From a virus: DNA of 26,151 nucleotides. The notes below the pieces were generated by a model, which worked only from the letters and a program-made list of their open reading frames with translations, was not told the origin of the DNA and ran no database searches. Shown here one piece after another: positions 13,686 to 20,060 of this stretch. Position 1 is the first letter of the stretch. Each line of letters starts with the position of its first letter. Where the stretch lies: positions 1 through 26,151 of the IMG/VR virus record IMGVR_UViG_3300021378_000141. One strand, 5' to 3'. The translations under genes and the position numbers were made by a program.

Positions 13686-13893
13686 AATAATCAAACAGTT
13701 TATAGCAAAAGGCGAAGACGGACATAAACACTATGCTGGTTGTTTTTTTGAAGTAGAAGCAGAAACCTTGGATGAAGCACGAGAAATCTTGATAAACGAT
13801 CAATTCAATGGTTATTTGTACGAAGAAACATATCAATTGATTAGCACAACACCGCACACAATTTGTGTGAATTACGAGGCGAGTGAGAAATGA
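13678..13893 (+). CDS. Small hypothetical protein
   Basis: 71 residues from ATG 13678, overlapping the preceding gene by eight bases, with GAGATGTCGAG as ribosome site. The frame is open further upstream but that part shadows 13464-13685. The sequence reads like a compact alpha/beta domain (FFEVEAETLDEAREILI) found in small phage proteins. Unrecognised. ATGA overlap with the next gene. Confidence 0.65.
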   Translation: MSKIIKQFIAKGEDGHKHYAGCFFEVEAETLDEAREILINDQFNGYLYEETYQLISTTPHTICVNYEASEK

Positions 13894-14255
13894 ATTTAAC
13901 AGATAAAGAAATACTAGACTTTGTAAAAGAGAATCTAACACTAGGTAAGGATGAGAACGGTCGCTACGTGTTAAAAGAAGTGAACTGCGATGTTGATGGG
14001 GATGTCGAAGGTAATGTCAAGGGTAATGTTGATGGTAATGTTTATGGCAATGTTGGGGGCGATGTTGATGGGCATGTCGAAGGCAATATTGATGGCAATG
14101 TTTGTGGCAATGTTTATGGCAATGTTGAGGGAGATGTTGAAGGTAGTGTCAATGGGGATGTCTGCGGCGATGTCTGCGGCAATGTTCGTGGCAATGTTGT
14201 TTGGGATGTTTATGGCAAGGTTTTAGGTAGGGTTTATGGTGAGGGACGTAAATAA
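13890..14255 (+). CDS. Tetrapeptide-repeat protein, likely beta-helix
   Basis: 121 residues. After a helical N-terminal part (1-32) the chain consists of 21 consecutive four-residue units of consensus G-[DN]-V-x (residues 33-116) and ends GEGRK. Val every fourth residue with Gly-Asp/Asn turns is expected for a narrow left- or right-handed beta-helix or a polymerising fibre, related in principle to bactofilin-like and pentapeptide-repeat proteins but with a different period. Some positions hold Cys, Trp or Tyr. Role unknown; DNA mimicry or scaffold formation are possible but untested. Confidence 0.8.
   Translation: MNLTDKEILDFVKENLTLGKDENGRYVLKEVNCDVDGDVEGNVKGNVDGNVYGNVGGDVDGHVEGNIDGNVCGNVYGNVEGDVEGSVNGDVCGDVCGNVRGNVVWDVYGKVLGRVYGEGRK
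13979..14237 (+). repeat. 12-bp degenerate tandem repeat inside 13890-14255
   Basis: About 21 copies of a 12-base unit close to GGCAATGTTNATGG-type sequence encode the G-[DN]-V-x tetrapeptides. Units vary in the third and last codons, so the tract is old enough to have diverged but still kept in frame. Confidence 0.85.
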
Positions 14256-14422
14256 TGTTTAAATCTTTACATGTTGAATCATTTGATGTATCGGAACATG
14301 ATAAGTTTATTGATGAATTCAAAAAGGAACTACATCTTCGGATCAATGACGATATCGAACAATCACTTCATGACGAGTTGGTCAAACTTGGCTGGACTCC
14401 TCCTAAGAAAGAGAATGAGTAG
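14255..14422 (+). CDS. Small hypothetical protein
   Basis: 55 residues, acidic and helical, with a C-terminal LGWTPPKK. Start at TAATG overlap with the repeat protein; the TAG shares its last base with the GTG of the next gene. The coupling on both sides supports it as a real gene. Unrecognised. Confidence 0.65.
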   Translation: MFKSLHVESFDVSEHDKFIDEFKKELHLRINDDIEQSLHDELVKLGWTPPKKENE

Positions 14423-14646
14423 TGAGATATAGGATAGTTGAGAAAAAGAATTGTTATAACGAATCCATCTTCTATGTTCAAGAGAAGGGTTTGTTGTGGG
14501 GGTGGAACTATGTTATGGATCTCCATGACATGATACTCACTTTTCGAACCAAAGAGTTTGCTTTGAAATCTATCAAAGAATGGTATGGTTACAAATACAA
14601 TAAGGTCGTCAACATCACAGAGGTGTCGAATGAAAGACCGGATTAA
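14422..14646 (+). CDS. Small hypothetical protein, paralogue B
   Basis: 74 residues from GTG 14422 with AAGAAAGAG upstream. Full-length homologue of 13464-13685: both keep the NCY, FYVQ, GLLWGWNYV, EFAL.SI.EW and VNITE blocks. Differences are spread along the protein, which suggests an older duplication with both copies maintained. Function unknown. Confidence 0.75.
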   Translation: MRYRIVEKKNCYNESIFYVQEKGLLWGWNYVMDLHDMILTFRTKEFALKSIKEWYGYKYNKVVNITEVSNERPD

Positions 14647-14815
14647 AGAACTTGCTGTAGAGTCAAGAGATAGTTCGGGATACGAAAATTGGGAAAGGTT
14701 CGCCGAGTTGATTATTCAGGAATGCGCAGAGGTGGCATACAGAGCAGATGATGTTAACGAGGATTATCCAGCATGGTATTTAATTGAAAAACATTTCGAA
14801 GTTAGGAGTGAATAG
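14630..14815 (+). CDS. Small conserved phage protein
   Basis: 61 residues from ATG 14630, preceded by CAGAGGTGTCGA inside the upstream gene. MKDRIKELAVESR followed by FAELIIQECAEVAYRADD and a C-terminal IEKHFEV resembles a short protein frequent in T4-type phages, often with the ELI.QEC segment that also occurs in MazG-like folds. It is too short for a full pyrophosphohydrolase. Function unknown. Confidence 0.75.
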   Translation: MKDRIKELAVESRDSSGYENWERFAELIIQECAEVAYRADDVNEDYPAWYLIEKHFEVRSE

Positions 14816-14817
14816 AT

Positions 14818-14994
14818 ATGCAAGTTAAAATGTATCGACTTATAGAAAGGTTGATTAATGAAAGTATAGAGGAAGGGTGGCAATATGCGCACAAGCATAC
14901 AGACTCACCTACAGAAGACACAATAAAGCACTGCATTGAACGTTACATAATGTTAGGCTTTGATGAAACCTTTGAATTTGACCAAGAGGACTAG
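14818..14994 (+). CDS. Small hypothetical protein
   Basis: 58 residues from ATG 14818, with TAGGAGTG upstream in the end of the previous gene. Helical, charged, no membrane span. It lies in frame without internal stops and fits the spacing of its neighbours. Unrecognised. Confidence 0.6.
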   Translation: MQVKMYRLIERLINESIEEGWQYAHKHTDSPTEDTIKHCIERYIMLGFDETFEFDQED

Positions 14995-14998
14995 CGAC

Positions 14999-15014
14999 AT
15001 ACCATTTATGGTAT
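14999..15014. promoter_or_regulatory. Perfect inverted repeat, 7+7 with 2-base centre
   Basis: ATACCAT-TT-ATGGTAT in the 60-base gap between two early genes. The two-base centre is too tight for a stable RNA loop with all pairs, so a protein-binding operator is at least as likely. Confidence 0.5.
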
Positions 15015-15054
15015 AGGTAATAGTTACGGCGAAGATCTCGAAGAGGAAGAGTAA

Positions 15055-15420
15055 ATGATAACGTATAGCACAAACTGGATGGGCCCTGTATCTACTCGTT
15101 GGTACGAAGAACGAGATATACCTTTCGAGATCAGAGAAACTTCTGGTAAGATACTCCCAAAAAAAGAGTACAAACACTATCTTGAAAATTATTCGTGCGG
15201 TCGTATCGACATTCGTGGTTTAGACGAAGAAGAAAACTACGGTGGGTGGGGCGAGTATAGTGTTGCTCCTATGCGTACCGAAGACTGGAATGCGTTCAGT
15301 GATTGGTTAGAAGACTTGACAACCGATACTCTTTTGTTGTATAATGACCTCATTGAACAGTTTGAACAACATTATGATAAAAAGATTAGGTGGCAAAATG
15401 AATGTATTTCGATTAGATGA
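15055..15420 (+). CDS. Hypothetical phage protein
   Basis: 121 residues from ATG 15055, behind a purine-rich GAGGAAGAG site. Tyr- and Trp-rich first half (STNWMGPVSTRWYEER, GGWGEYSVAPM), then a helical acidic part. It resembles small proteins I associate with marine T4-type phages, with no catalytic motif. It overlaps the next gene by 23 bases. Confidence 0.75.
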   Translation: MITYSTNWMGPVSTRWYEERDIPFEIRETSGKILPKKEYKHYLENYSCGRIDIRGLDEEENYGGWGEYSVAPMRTEDWNAFSDWLEDLTTDTLLLYNDLIEQFEQHYDKKIRWQNECISIR

Positions 15421-15943
15421 TGATCCAGTGAAAGCTGCGCAGTTGATGTGTGACAAACATGTAGTCAAGATGGTTATTGAGTATGGTCAACTACTGTCTA
15501 CCGCACATCGAGTTCTTGATGGTACCATGTATCTCGATAAGACTAAGAATGGTCGTAACATCAAACGATGGAGACTCGATGGTACAGCGCGAGAGGAGTT
15601 ATTGTACAAGGCATCTCACGTGAATCATCCATCAAACATCTGGTGTCGTGAAAATGACAAGAACTATCGTTGGTTGTATAAACACTTTCAGGCAACTTCA
15701 AAAGAGTACACCAAACGTTATGGTCGTGTCCATATGACCTATGATAAACTGGGTGGTATGTTATGGTTCGCACCGAAGAATATCAACATACAATTGAAAG
15801 AAACTAAAATGCCTGAGTGTATGCCTGACTATTGTAAGACAGATAGTGTACCTGAGAGTTATCGCAAGTACTATAAAGAAGAAAAGAAAACCTTTGCCAA
15901 GTGGACTAATCGCGAGGTTCCACAGTGGTTCCTAGAGACATAG
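15398..15943 (+). CDS. Conserved phage protein with CDKHVVKM...QLLSTAHR signature
   Basis: 181 residues from ATG 15398 with TAGGTGG upstream; in-frame codons back to 15344 lie inside the previous gene. The N-terminal MNVFRLDDDPVKAAQLMCDKHVVKM and EYGQLLSTAHRVLDG match a family common in T4-type marine phages and some bacteria; His and Cys positions (Cys18, His20, HVNHP, WCREN) could form an active or metal site. I recall no established function. Confidence 0.85.
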   Translation: MNVFRLDDDPVKAAQLMCDKHVVKMVIEYGQLLSTAHRVLDGTMYLDKTKNGRNIKRWRLDGTAREELLYKASHVNHPSNIWCRENDKNYRWLYKHFQATSKEYTKRYGRVHMTYDKLGGMLWFAPKNINIQLKETKMPECMPDYCKTDSVPESYRKYYKEEKKTFAKWTNREVPQWFLET

Positions 15944-16080
15944 GTCTTTGGGTACTCCGGTTCATGTTAATAGTCTGGTTGAGTTTCTCTCAGAAGGCCG
16001 ATGACGACCTGTTCGGAGTACTTACCAGTATCCGACGATTTAACGAATGTAAGAAGATTGTACACTTGACTACCCCCTAG
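15925..16080 (+). CDS. Possible small membrane protein
   Basis: A 51-codon ORF from GTG 15925 (GAGG about nine bases upstream) or 38 codons from ATG 15964. The start is hydrophobic (LWVLRFMLIVWLSFS), then soluble and basic. It fills most of an otherwise empty 191-base gap and overlaps the previous gene by 19 bases. Evidence is only the open frame and membrane-like composition; an 8-bp inverted repeat in the same bases offers an RNA explanation instead. Confidence 0.4.
   Translation: MVPRDIGLWVLRFMLIVWLSFSQKADDDLFGVLTSIRRFNECKKIVHLTTP
15952..16021 (+). other. Possible structured RNA segment
   Basis: GTACTCCG (15952-15959) is fully complementary to CGGAGTAC (16014-16021) 54 bases later, with smaller helices possible inside (TGAG/CTCA and AGG.CG/CG.CCT). 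There is no T-tract, so it is not an ordinary terminator. It could be a processed or stable RNA 3' of 15398-15943, or chance. Confidence 0.35.
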
Positions 16081-16095
16081 AATGTATCGTATAAT
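16066..16095 (+). promoter_or_regulatory. Sigma70 promoter, TTGACT-18-TATAAT
   Basis: TTGACT 16066-16071 and TATAAT 16090-16095, 18-base spacer, upstream of 16135. The leader from about 16102 contains a possible eight-codon ORF (ATG 16112) ending in an ATGA overlap with the gene start. Confidence 0.8.
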
Positions 16096-16134
16096 GTACA
16101 ATGTAAACTTTATGAAACAAACTGAGGATTTATT

Positions 16135-16434
16135 ATGATGCACGGTTCCATGCGCCACACATCTAGCGGCCGCAAGAAGAGTTACAACGCTTGGTCTACC
16201 AAGAAGAAACCCGCCCCCAAGTTCGTTCCTATGGAAGTAAAGAGCGAACCCTATCGAAGAGTGGACACTACGGTTTACAAATCTTGCGATAAGGGTAGTC
16301 ACAGTACCCAAATTAAGGAAAGATTAAACTACACCGGAACTCTAATCAAGGGTATCGGTACCATGCACAAGTCCAATGCAATCCCAGTCATTGACGAACA
16401 ACAGATGAAAGACCTAGCGAATATGAGAAGATGA
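16135..16434 (+). CDS. Conserved basic phage protein
   Basis: 99 residues, strongly basic in the first half (RHTSSGRKKSYNAWSTKKKPAPK), then YRRVDTTVYKS and a C-terminal KGIGTMHKSNAIPV...MRR. The HGS...RRK start and the GIGTMHKSNAIPV ending recur in T4-type phages of cyanobacteria and SAR11, from memory. The composition would allow nucleic-acid binding. GAGGATTT precedes the ATG. Function unknown. Confidence 0.85.
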   Translation: MMHGSMRHTSSGRKKSYNAWSTKKKPAPKFVPMEVKSEPYRRVDTTVYKSCDKGSHSTQIKERLNYTGTLIKGIGTMHKSNAIPVIDEQQMKDLANMRR

Positions 16435-16437
16435 TGT

Positions 16438-16872
16438 ATGACTAAGAGTTCTGTTGAAGAAGACCAACGGGTCGCAAAGTTAGAGAGTCGACTTAGTTCG
16501 GAAGTCAAAGCCGAGTTCGCTGGAAGCACAATGTCCAAAGCAGGAAGGCTTGCTATGGAACTTAATGCTGAACGTAAACGTCTCAAACAAGAGATGGAGG
16601 AACTACAATTAGAAGTTGAAGACCTGAAACCAGCGACACCAACGGGCACTGTTGATAGTTATGTTAAGTGGGTCGCGACTATACTTGGCGTGGTTGGGGT
16701 GTTCACCATGAGTGCCGGTTTTGGCACCGTTGGACAGATATGTTACGCATCGGCTGCAGCAGCATGGATATATGTCGGTCACTGTTGGAACGACAAAGCA
16801 ATTATGATAGGAAGCGCAATATCGGGTACCGCAGTACTAATGAACCTAGTAGACAGTCTAGTAATATCGTGA
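16438..16872 (+). CDS. Coiled-coil membrane protein
   Basis: 144 residues: a charged N-terminal half with a long helix (about 38-66, AMELNAERKRLKQEMEELQL) likely to be a coiled coil, then two or three hydrophobic segments (about 78-95, 98-112 and 120-142) rich in Gly, Ala and Val. It starts three bases after the previous stop. An early inner-membrane protein with a cytoplasmic coiled coil is the simplest reading; superinfection-exclusion proteins can look like this, but that is inference. Confidence 0.75.
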   Translation: MTKSSVEEDQRVAKLESRLSSEVKAEFAGSTMSKAGRLAMELNAERKRLKQEMEELQLEVEDLKPATPTGTVDSYVKWVATILGVVGVFTMSAGFGTVGQICYASAAAAWIYVGHCWNDKAIMIGSAISGTAVLMNLVDSLVIS

Positions 16873-16892
16873 CCAACTATCGCTGATTGGTC
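16871..16892 (+). terminator. Small hairpin with weak T-tract before an early promoter
   Basis: GACCAA / TTGGTC (16871-16876 and 16887-16892) with a ten-base loop, then GAGCTTTT. It begins at the stop codon of the coiled-coil membrane gene. A weak terminator or the stem-loop half of a stem-loop/promoter cassette. Confidence 0.5.
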
Positions 16893-16903
16893 GAGCTTTT
16901 GCC

Positions 16904-16932
16904 TTGAATTCTCCCTAAACCTATGAGATAAT
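16904..16932 (+). promoter_or_regulatory. Early promoter, TTGAAT-17-GATAAT
   Basis: -35 TTGAAT 16904-16909, -10 GATAAT 16927-16932. The 79 bases from 16889 to the ATG at 16965 are nearly identical to 17810-17887, covering promoter and leader. Confidence 0.75.
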
Positions 16933-16964
16933 AGCTACCTAATTGACTGATAGAGAGATAGATT

Positions 16965-17312
16965 ATGACTGCATTTGTTAAAGAAAACTTCGAATGGGAC
17001 GGTATGTATCTGATGTACAACGGCCCATACAATGGTTCTAAGACTATGGATGAAGTTCATCCTAACTGTCACCCATCTTGGGTAGGTAAGATGAAACCTG
17101 CTTTTATCGCACGATTCAAGTACGGTGCTAAACCGTGGAAGTCTTGGGTCAATCACTTAGTCAAACATTCTACTGTTGAACAGTATCTTGAACTGTCTGA
17201 CAAAGAGAGTCCTAGAGAAGCGATGGACATTCTGGGTTGGAAACCGCGTAAGAAACGTGTTGCTCCGCAACGTACACAGAATGGTTTTGGTATACAGAGG
17301 ATGGTACTATGA
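16965..17312 (+). CDS. Hypothetical phage protein
   Basis: 115 residues. Aromatic- and Pro-rich first half (FEWDGMYLMYNGPYNGS, CHPSWVGKMKPAFIARFKYG), then a helical part with FVNHLVKHSTVEQYLE-like sequence and a basic tail (GWKPRKKRVAPQR). It resembles small early proteins of marine T4-type phages. Expressed from the 16904 promoter with an AGAGAGA ribosome site. Function unknown. Confidence 0.75.
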   Translation: MTAFVKENFEWDGMYLMYNGPYNGSKTMDEVHPNCHPSWVGKMKPAFIARFKYGAKPWKSWVNHLVKHSTVEQYLELSDKESPREAMDILGWKPRKKRVAPQRTQNGFGIQRMVL

Positions 17313-17581
17313 GTCTTGCCCCAATGAGTGTCGAGAATGTATTAGGTGAGTTTGTCGAGAAAGACCACGGCCATTACTTTCATTACAGTGAGAATAATCA
17401 CTGTTTCTTGGACTTCCACAAAGACTATCCCCATGTAGTTTGGGTAGGTGGTCTGGGTCAGCAGTATCGTTATGCGCATGTCAAGAAGACTGTCGCATAT
17501 GTCTGCGTTGATGAAGATGAATTCGGTCTTCCTGTTGTCGAGAAATGGTCTCTTAAAAAGAATGTGGAGTATGTTGCATGA
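17309..17581 (+). CDS. Small hypothetical protein
   Basis: 90 residues, ATGA-coupled to the genes on both sides. His- and Tyr-rich (DHGHYFHYSENNHCFLDFHKDYPH), then beta-like strands. The His cluster could bind a metal but no family is recognised. Confidence 0.65.
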   Translation: MSLAPMSVENVLGEFVEKDHGHYFHYSENNHCFLDFHKDYPHVVWVGGLGQQYRYAHVKKTVAYVCVDEDEFGLPVVEKWSLKKNVEYVA

Positions 17582-17793
17582 TTGGAAAAACGATGTACGG
17601 TTCAGTTGGTGAGACAATTCAATGGGACACCTATCGTGGTGTCCTCTCAGGTAAGATAGTGTTTGTTCATGAAGACGTTGCGGGTGATGGTGTTGACTAC
17701 TACAGTATTGCGACTGGCCCTAATCCTATGGATAGACACTTTCTCGACAGTGACACACTGAATACGATGAATGTGGTAAACCTTTCTGCGTGA
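17578..17793 (+). CDS. Small hypothetical protein
   Basis: 71 residues, ATGA-coupled to the previous gene. Probable small beta-barrel (GETIQWDTYRGVLSGKIVFV), then a DGVDYYSIATG segment. Last gene of the 16904 unit. Unrecognised. Confidence 0.65.
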   Translation: MIGKTMYGSVGETIQWDTYRGVLSGKIVFVHEDVAGDGVDYYSIATGPNPMDRHFLDSDTLNTMNVVNLSA

Positions 17794-17824
17794 CCATTTT
17801 CTTTGTTTGGGTCGAGCTTTTGCC

Positions 17825-17853
17825 TTGTATTCTACCTAAACCTATGAGATAAT
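17825..17853 (+). promoter_or_regulatory. Early promoter, TTGTAT-17-GATAAT
   Basis: -35 TTGTAT 17825-17830, -10 GATAAT 17848-17853. Near-duplicate of the 16904 cassette, including GGTCGAGCTTTTGCC upstream and ATTGATTGAGAGAG downstream. Confidence 0.75.
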
Positions 17854-17884
17854 AGTTACCTAATTGATTGAGAGAGTATAGATT

Positions 17885-18103
17885 ATGTCCGAAGTTACCT
17901 ATGTTGTTCGATGCGCTGAGACCGATAAACCACTTGCCGGTTTCTTCACTCCATGTTATGACAAAAAGCTTGCATTTACATACCAAACCCAACTAGAACA
18001 GTATGGTTACGAGAATACCTATGTTGTTGTTCGTAAAGAGAGCACCGAAGTGACTGGTATGTACCAAGAGCGTGAAATTTTCAATACCGAGGTAAATGTA
18101 TAA
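17885..18103 (+). CDS. Small hypothetical protein
   Basis: 72 residues from ATG 17885 with GAGAGAG upstream. TYVVRCAETDKPLAGFF and ENTYVVVRKE suggest a small beta domain. TAATG coupling to the next gene. Unrecognised. Confidence 0.65.
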   Translation: MSEVTYVVRCAETDKPLAGFFTPCYDKKLAFTYQTQLEQYGYENTYVVVRKESTEVTGMYQEREIFNTEVNV

Positions 18104-18312
18104 TGGATCTCCCTATGACTGTTTACAAGAACAAAACCGAAAACACCATGACTTACTACTACAATCGCACGAAAGATGTGTTTGTTGATAAGATGGAGTT
18201 TCTACTACTTAACGGTGATGTCGATTGCATCGTCGTCGATGATACTCTAACCGCACAAGAAGTTGATGTCGTCTTTGGTGAAATCTACGGAGAAAAATAT
18301 GAGTACGCTTAG
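18103..18312 (+). CDS. Small hypothetical protein
   Basis: 69 residues starting at the TAATG overlap. Acidic, with a central hydrophobic strand (DVDCIVVDD). It overlaps the next gene by 14 bases. Unrecognised. Confidence 0.65.
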   Translation: MDLPMTVYKNKTENTMTYYYNRTKDVFVDKMEFLLLNGDVDCIVVDDTLTAQEVDVVFGEIYGEKYEYA

Positions 18313-18565
18313 TCTAGAAGAAGCCTGTCACTATCTGTGGCGCGAAGAGATTACGGATTGGGGTTCGTATACCTACGTCCAGAATCATATCTACATTAGT
18401 AAGGGTACCGACCTCGTAGGATTTGTTCCTCGTGATACAGGTATCATTAAGATGTTCAATACCCCCAAGAAGTCTTGGTCAGTTGCTCGACGTAAGTTCC
18501 GCAAGTTTACCAAGAAGGATATAAAAAAGGTTATTGATATGCAAAATGGTTCTAAAAATAACTGA
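18299..18565 (+). CDS. Small basic hypothetical protein
   Basis: 88 residues from ATG 18299 (GGAGAAAA upstream; the longer frame to 18263 has no ribosome site). Trp-rich middle, then a basic C-terminal half (KKSWSVARRKFRKFTKKDIKKV). Its last codons contain CAAAATGGTTCTAAAAA, a copy of the element found before several early promoters. Unrecognised. Confidence 0.65.
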   Translation: MSTLSLEEACHYLWREEITDWGSYTYVQNHIYISKGTDLVGFVPRDTGIIKMFNTPKKSWSVARRKFRKFTKKDIKKVIDMQNGSKNN

Positions 18566-18584
18566 TTTATTTTGGTTTGATGTG

Positions 18585-18613
18585 TTGACACCTGTTTCAA
18601 AAACGAGTATAAT
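18585..18613 (+). promoter_or_regulatory. Perfect sigma70 promoter, TTGACA-17-TATAAT
   Basis: TTGACA 18585-18590, TATAAT 18608-18613. The leader TTGTATTGAATTGATAAAGAG is shared almost base for base with the leader after the 21661 promoter. Confidence 0.92.
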
Positions 18614-18645
18614 ACTTGTATTGAATTGATAAAGAGAGAGTTGAT

Positions 18646-18813
18646 ATGACAGTTATCCCAGTAGACATCAAAGACGTTAAGACCTTCCGTGCCGGTTTTG
18701 AACTGGTCGAGTACGAAGCAGGTACCGACCCTATGGACGGTTTCTGTATCCTAGGTTTCGACGAGGTCGGAATGTTCTGTGCGAATCCTCGTTACGCATT
18801 TATTGGAGCATAA
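18646..18813 (+). CDS. Small hypothetical protein
   Basis: 55 residues from ATG 18646 with AAAGAGAGAG upstream. Compact, with VKTFRAGFELVEYEAGT and GFCILGFDEVGMFC; likely all-beta. First gene after the 18585 promoter and two bases before the next. Unrecognised. Confidence 0.7.
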   Translation: MTVIPVDIKDVKTFRAGFELVEYEAGTDPMDGFCILGFDEVGMFCANPRYAFIGA

Positions 18814-18815
18814 TC

Positions 18816-19487
18816 ATGTACAACTACTTTGAGTACCCAACCTACGGTTCTGACGAATACCTGTATAATCAATACCTACGTAAGCACATCAACAAGCAGA
18901 ATAAGGGTAGTCGCGGTCAGGACTCTGAACGCCAGAAGACCTACCGTGCAGAGTGGACGTTCCAGTCCAAGATAGTCAACCCTGAGTTCTCGTCTATCGA
19001 GGAGGCTCAGAAGTTCGCCAAGACGATTTATAAGTCCAAGACTTGGGTGAAACTATGGAACAAGTCTATAGAGAATGACGTTGGTCGCATCTTCGGTGCG
19101 CAACCTAAAGTTGTCGCGATGGGTAGTCGTACGAAAAAGTTAAGTGGACATACCGATGGATTCACTGTCTCATTAGACTTGGTCACTGGACTGAACAAGT
19201 ATACCTTGTTACACGAACTTGCACATTGTCTTGGTCATATGCACCACGGCCGTTCGTTTCGACAATGCCTCTTGAGTCTGGTCGGTACCTTCATGGGATC
19301 TGAAGAGAAGAGGATTCTGAAAGAAGAGTTCAAGAGAGCAAAGTTGAAGTGTGGTGATGCTCGGAAACCTCAGTCCTTCGAGGTCTGGGTGGCTTCCAAG
19401 AAAAGAATGGAACAGATGCGCTGGGAGAAAGAGTTCCGTGCGGACTGTCTTGCGATGCACGAAAGAATGAAGAAGTACGACAAATAA
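18816..19487 (+). CDS. HExxH metalloprotein, TIGR04338/SprT-like
   Basis: 223 residues. A Tyr-rich N-terminal region, a basic linker and a C-terminal metallopeptidase-like half: LHELAHCLGHMHHGRSFRQCLLSLVGTFMG gives His133, Glu134 and His137, with His141, His143 and His144 as candidates for a third ligand. HELAH...HG.SFR...L.LV is the pattern of minimal SprT/WLM-type and TIGR04338-type metallohydrolases. The target is unknown; early expression suggests action on a host protein or a DNA-protein crosslink. The TAA forms TAATG with a short possible ORF. Confidence 0.8.
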   Translation: MYNYFEYPTYGSDEYLYNQYLRKHINKQNKGSRGQDSERQKTYRAEWTFQSKIVNPEFSSIEEAQKFAKTIYKSKTWVKLWNKSIENDVGRIFGAQPKVVAMGSRTKKLSGHTDGFTVSLDLVTGLNKYTLLHELAHCLGHMHHGRSFRQCLLSLVGTFMGSEEKRILKEEFKRAKLKCGDARKPQSFEVWVASKKRMEQMRWEKEFRADCLAMHERMKKYDK

Positions 19488-19603
19488 TGAAGTTTCCCTT
19501 GGTGGGTACGGTATTGCGAAGATTGCTACTTATTGCTATGTGTACTAACCCCACCTTTTTTATTCCAAAATGTTCTAAGAAAACCCTTGCGTTTTCAAAA
19601 TAA
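19487..19603 (+). CDS. Possible short hydrophobic ORF within terminator region
   Basis: 38 codons from the ATG of a TAATG overlap with the preceding gene. The product would have a hydrophobic start (VLRRLLLIAMCTNPTFF) and ends KCSKKTLAFSK. Against it: the ORF runs through a terminator and into the next promoter. Weak candidate. Confidence 0.3.
   Translation: MKFPLVGTVLRRLLLIAMCTNPTFFIPKCSKKTLAFSK
19501..19562 (+). terminator. Rho-independent terminator with large apical region
   Basis: GGTGGGT (19501-19507) pairs with ACCCCACC (19548-19555, one bulged C), followed by six T. The enclosed 40 bases can form further short pairing. It ends the 18585 unit before the 19587 promoter. Confidence 0.65.
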
Positions 19604-19615
19604 GTGTGAGATAAT
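19587..19615 (+). promoter_or_regulatory. Early promoter, TTGCGT-17-GATAAT
   Basis: -35 TTGCGT 19587-19592, -10 GATAAT 19610-19615, followed by AGCTACCTATTGAGATGAGAG, matching the leader family of 16904 and 17825. TGTTCTAAGAAAA lies just upstream (19571-19583). Confidence 0.7.
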
Positions 19616-19642
19616 AGCTACCTATTGAGATGAGAGGTAATT

Positions 19643-19837
19643 ATGAAGAAAGATTTTCCAACATTATGCGGTGCCATCGGAGCAATCCTTATGGCAATAT
19701 TCGCGTTCCATATGAACCCTGCAATCGCAATCGTTGGTCTTTCTTTACTGACAGTTCAATCTAGTAACGCAAAACTCTGGAACCTTGTCGCTCTGAACGT
19801 GATAAGCATTTGTGGATTTGTTACTCAATTACTCTAA
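19643..19837 (+). CDS. Small two-span membrane protein
   Basis: 64 residues, hydrophobic throughout: spans at about 7-22 and 25-38, with a third hydrophobic stretch at 45-62. Only the first few residues and a short NAKLWN loop are polar. An early inner-membrane protein of unknown role. ATG 19643 follows GAGAGG. Confidence 0.7.
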   Translation: MKKDFPTLCGAIGAILMAIFAFHMNPAIAIVGLSLLTVQSSNAKLWNLVALNVISICGFVTQLL

Positions 19838-19847
19838 GGAATTTATT

Positions 19848-20060
19848 ATGAATTTGATTGGTCAGAAAGTTGAAGCGAACTGGGGCGCAATGTACCCTAT
19901 CGAAGAAGGTGTTGTCGATGGTCACATTGGTGCGTCGGCTGTGATTATCCGTTGGAACGATGGGTCTCGGTCTGAGGTGGACGCTCTTGACATCCATGAG
20001 CCTGGACATCGTTCGGTTAATGGTTCGCCACTCGGAATCTTCTTCGGAGAAGTCGCGTGA
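19848..20060 (+). CDS. Small hypothetical protein, possible SH3-like barrel
   Basis: 70 residues from ATG 19848 with TAAGGA upstream. IGQKVEANWG...EEGVVDGHIGASAVIIRWNDGSRSEVDALDI reads as a small five-stranded barrel, like SH3/KOW-type modules. Ligand unknown. GTGA overlap with the next gene. Confidence 0.7.
   Translation: MNLIGQKVEANWGAMYPIEEGVVDGHIGASAVIIRWNDGSRSEVDALDIHEPGHRSVNGSPLGIFFGEVA

Noticed and set aside
13979-14237. Possible CRISPR array or minisatellite because of dense short repeats
   Set aside because: Repeat unit is 12 bases with no spacers, stays in one coding frame and encodes regular tetrapeptides.
16112-16138. Eight-codon leader peptide before 16135
   Set aside because: ATGA overlap is suggestive, but an ORF this short is expected by chance and shows no amino-acid run typical of attenuation.
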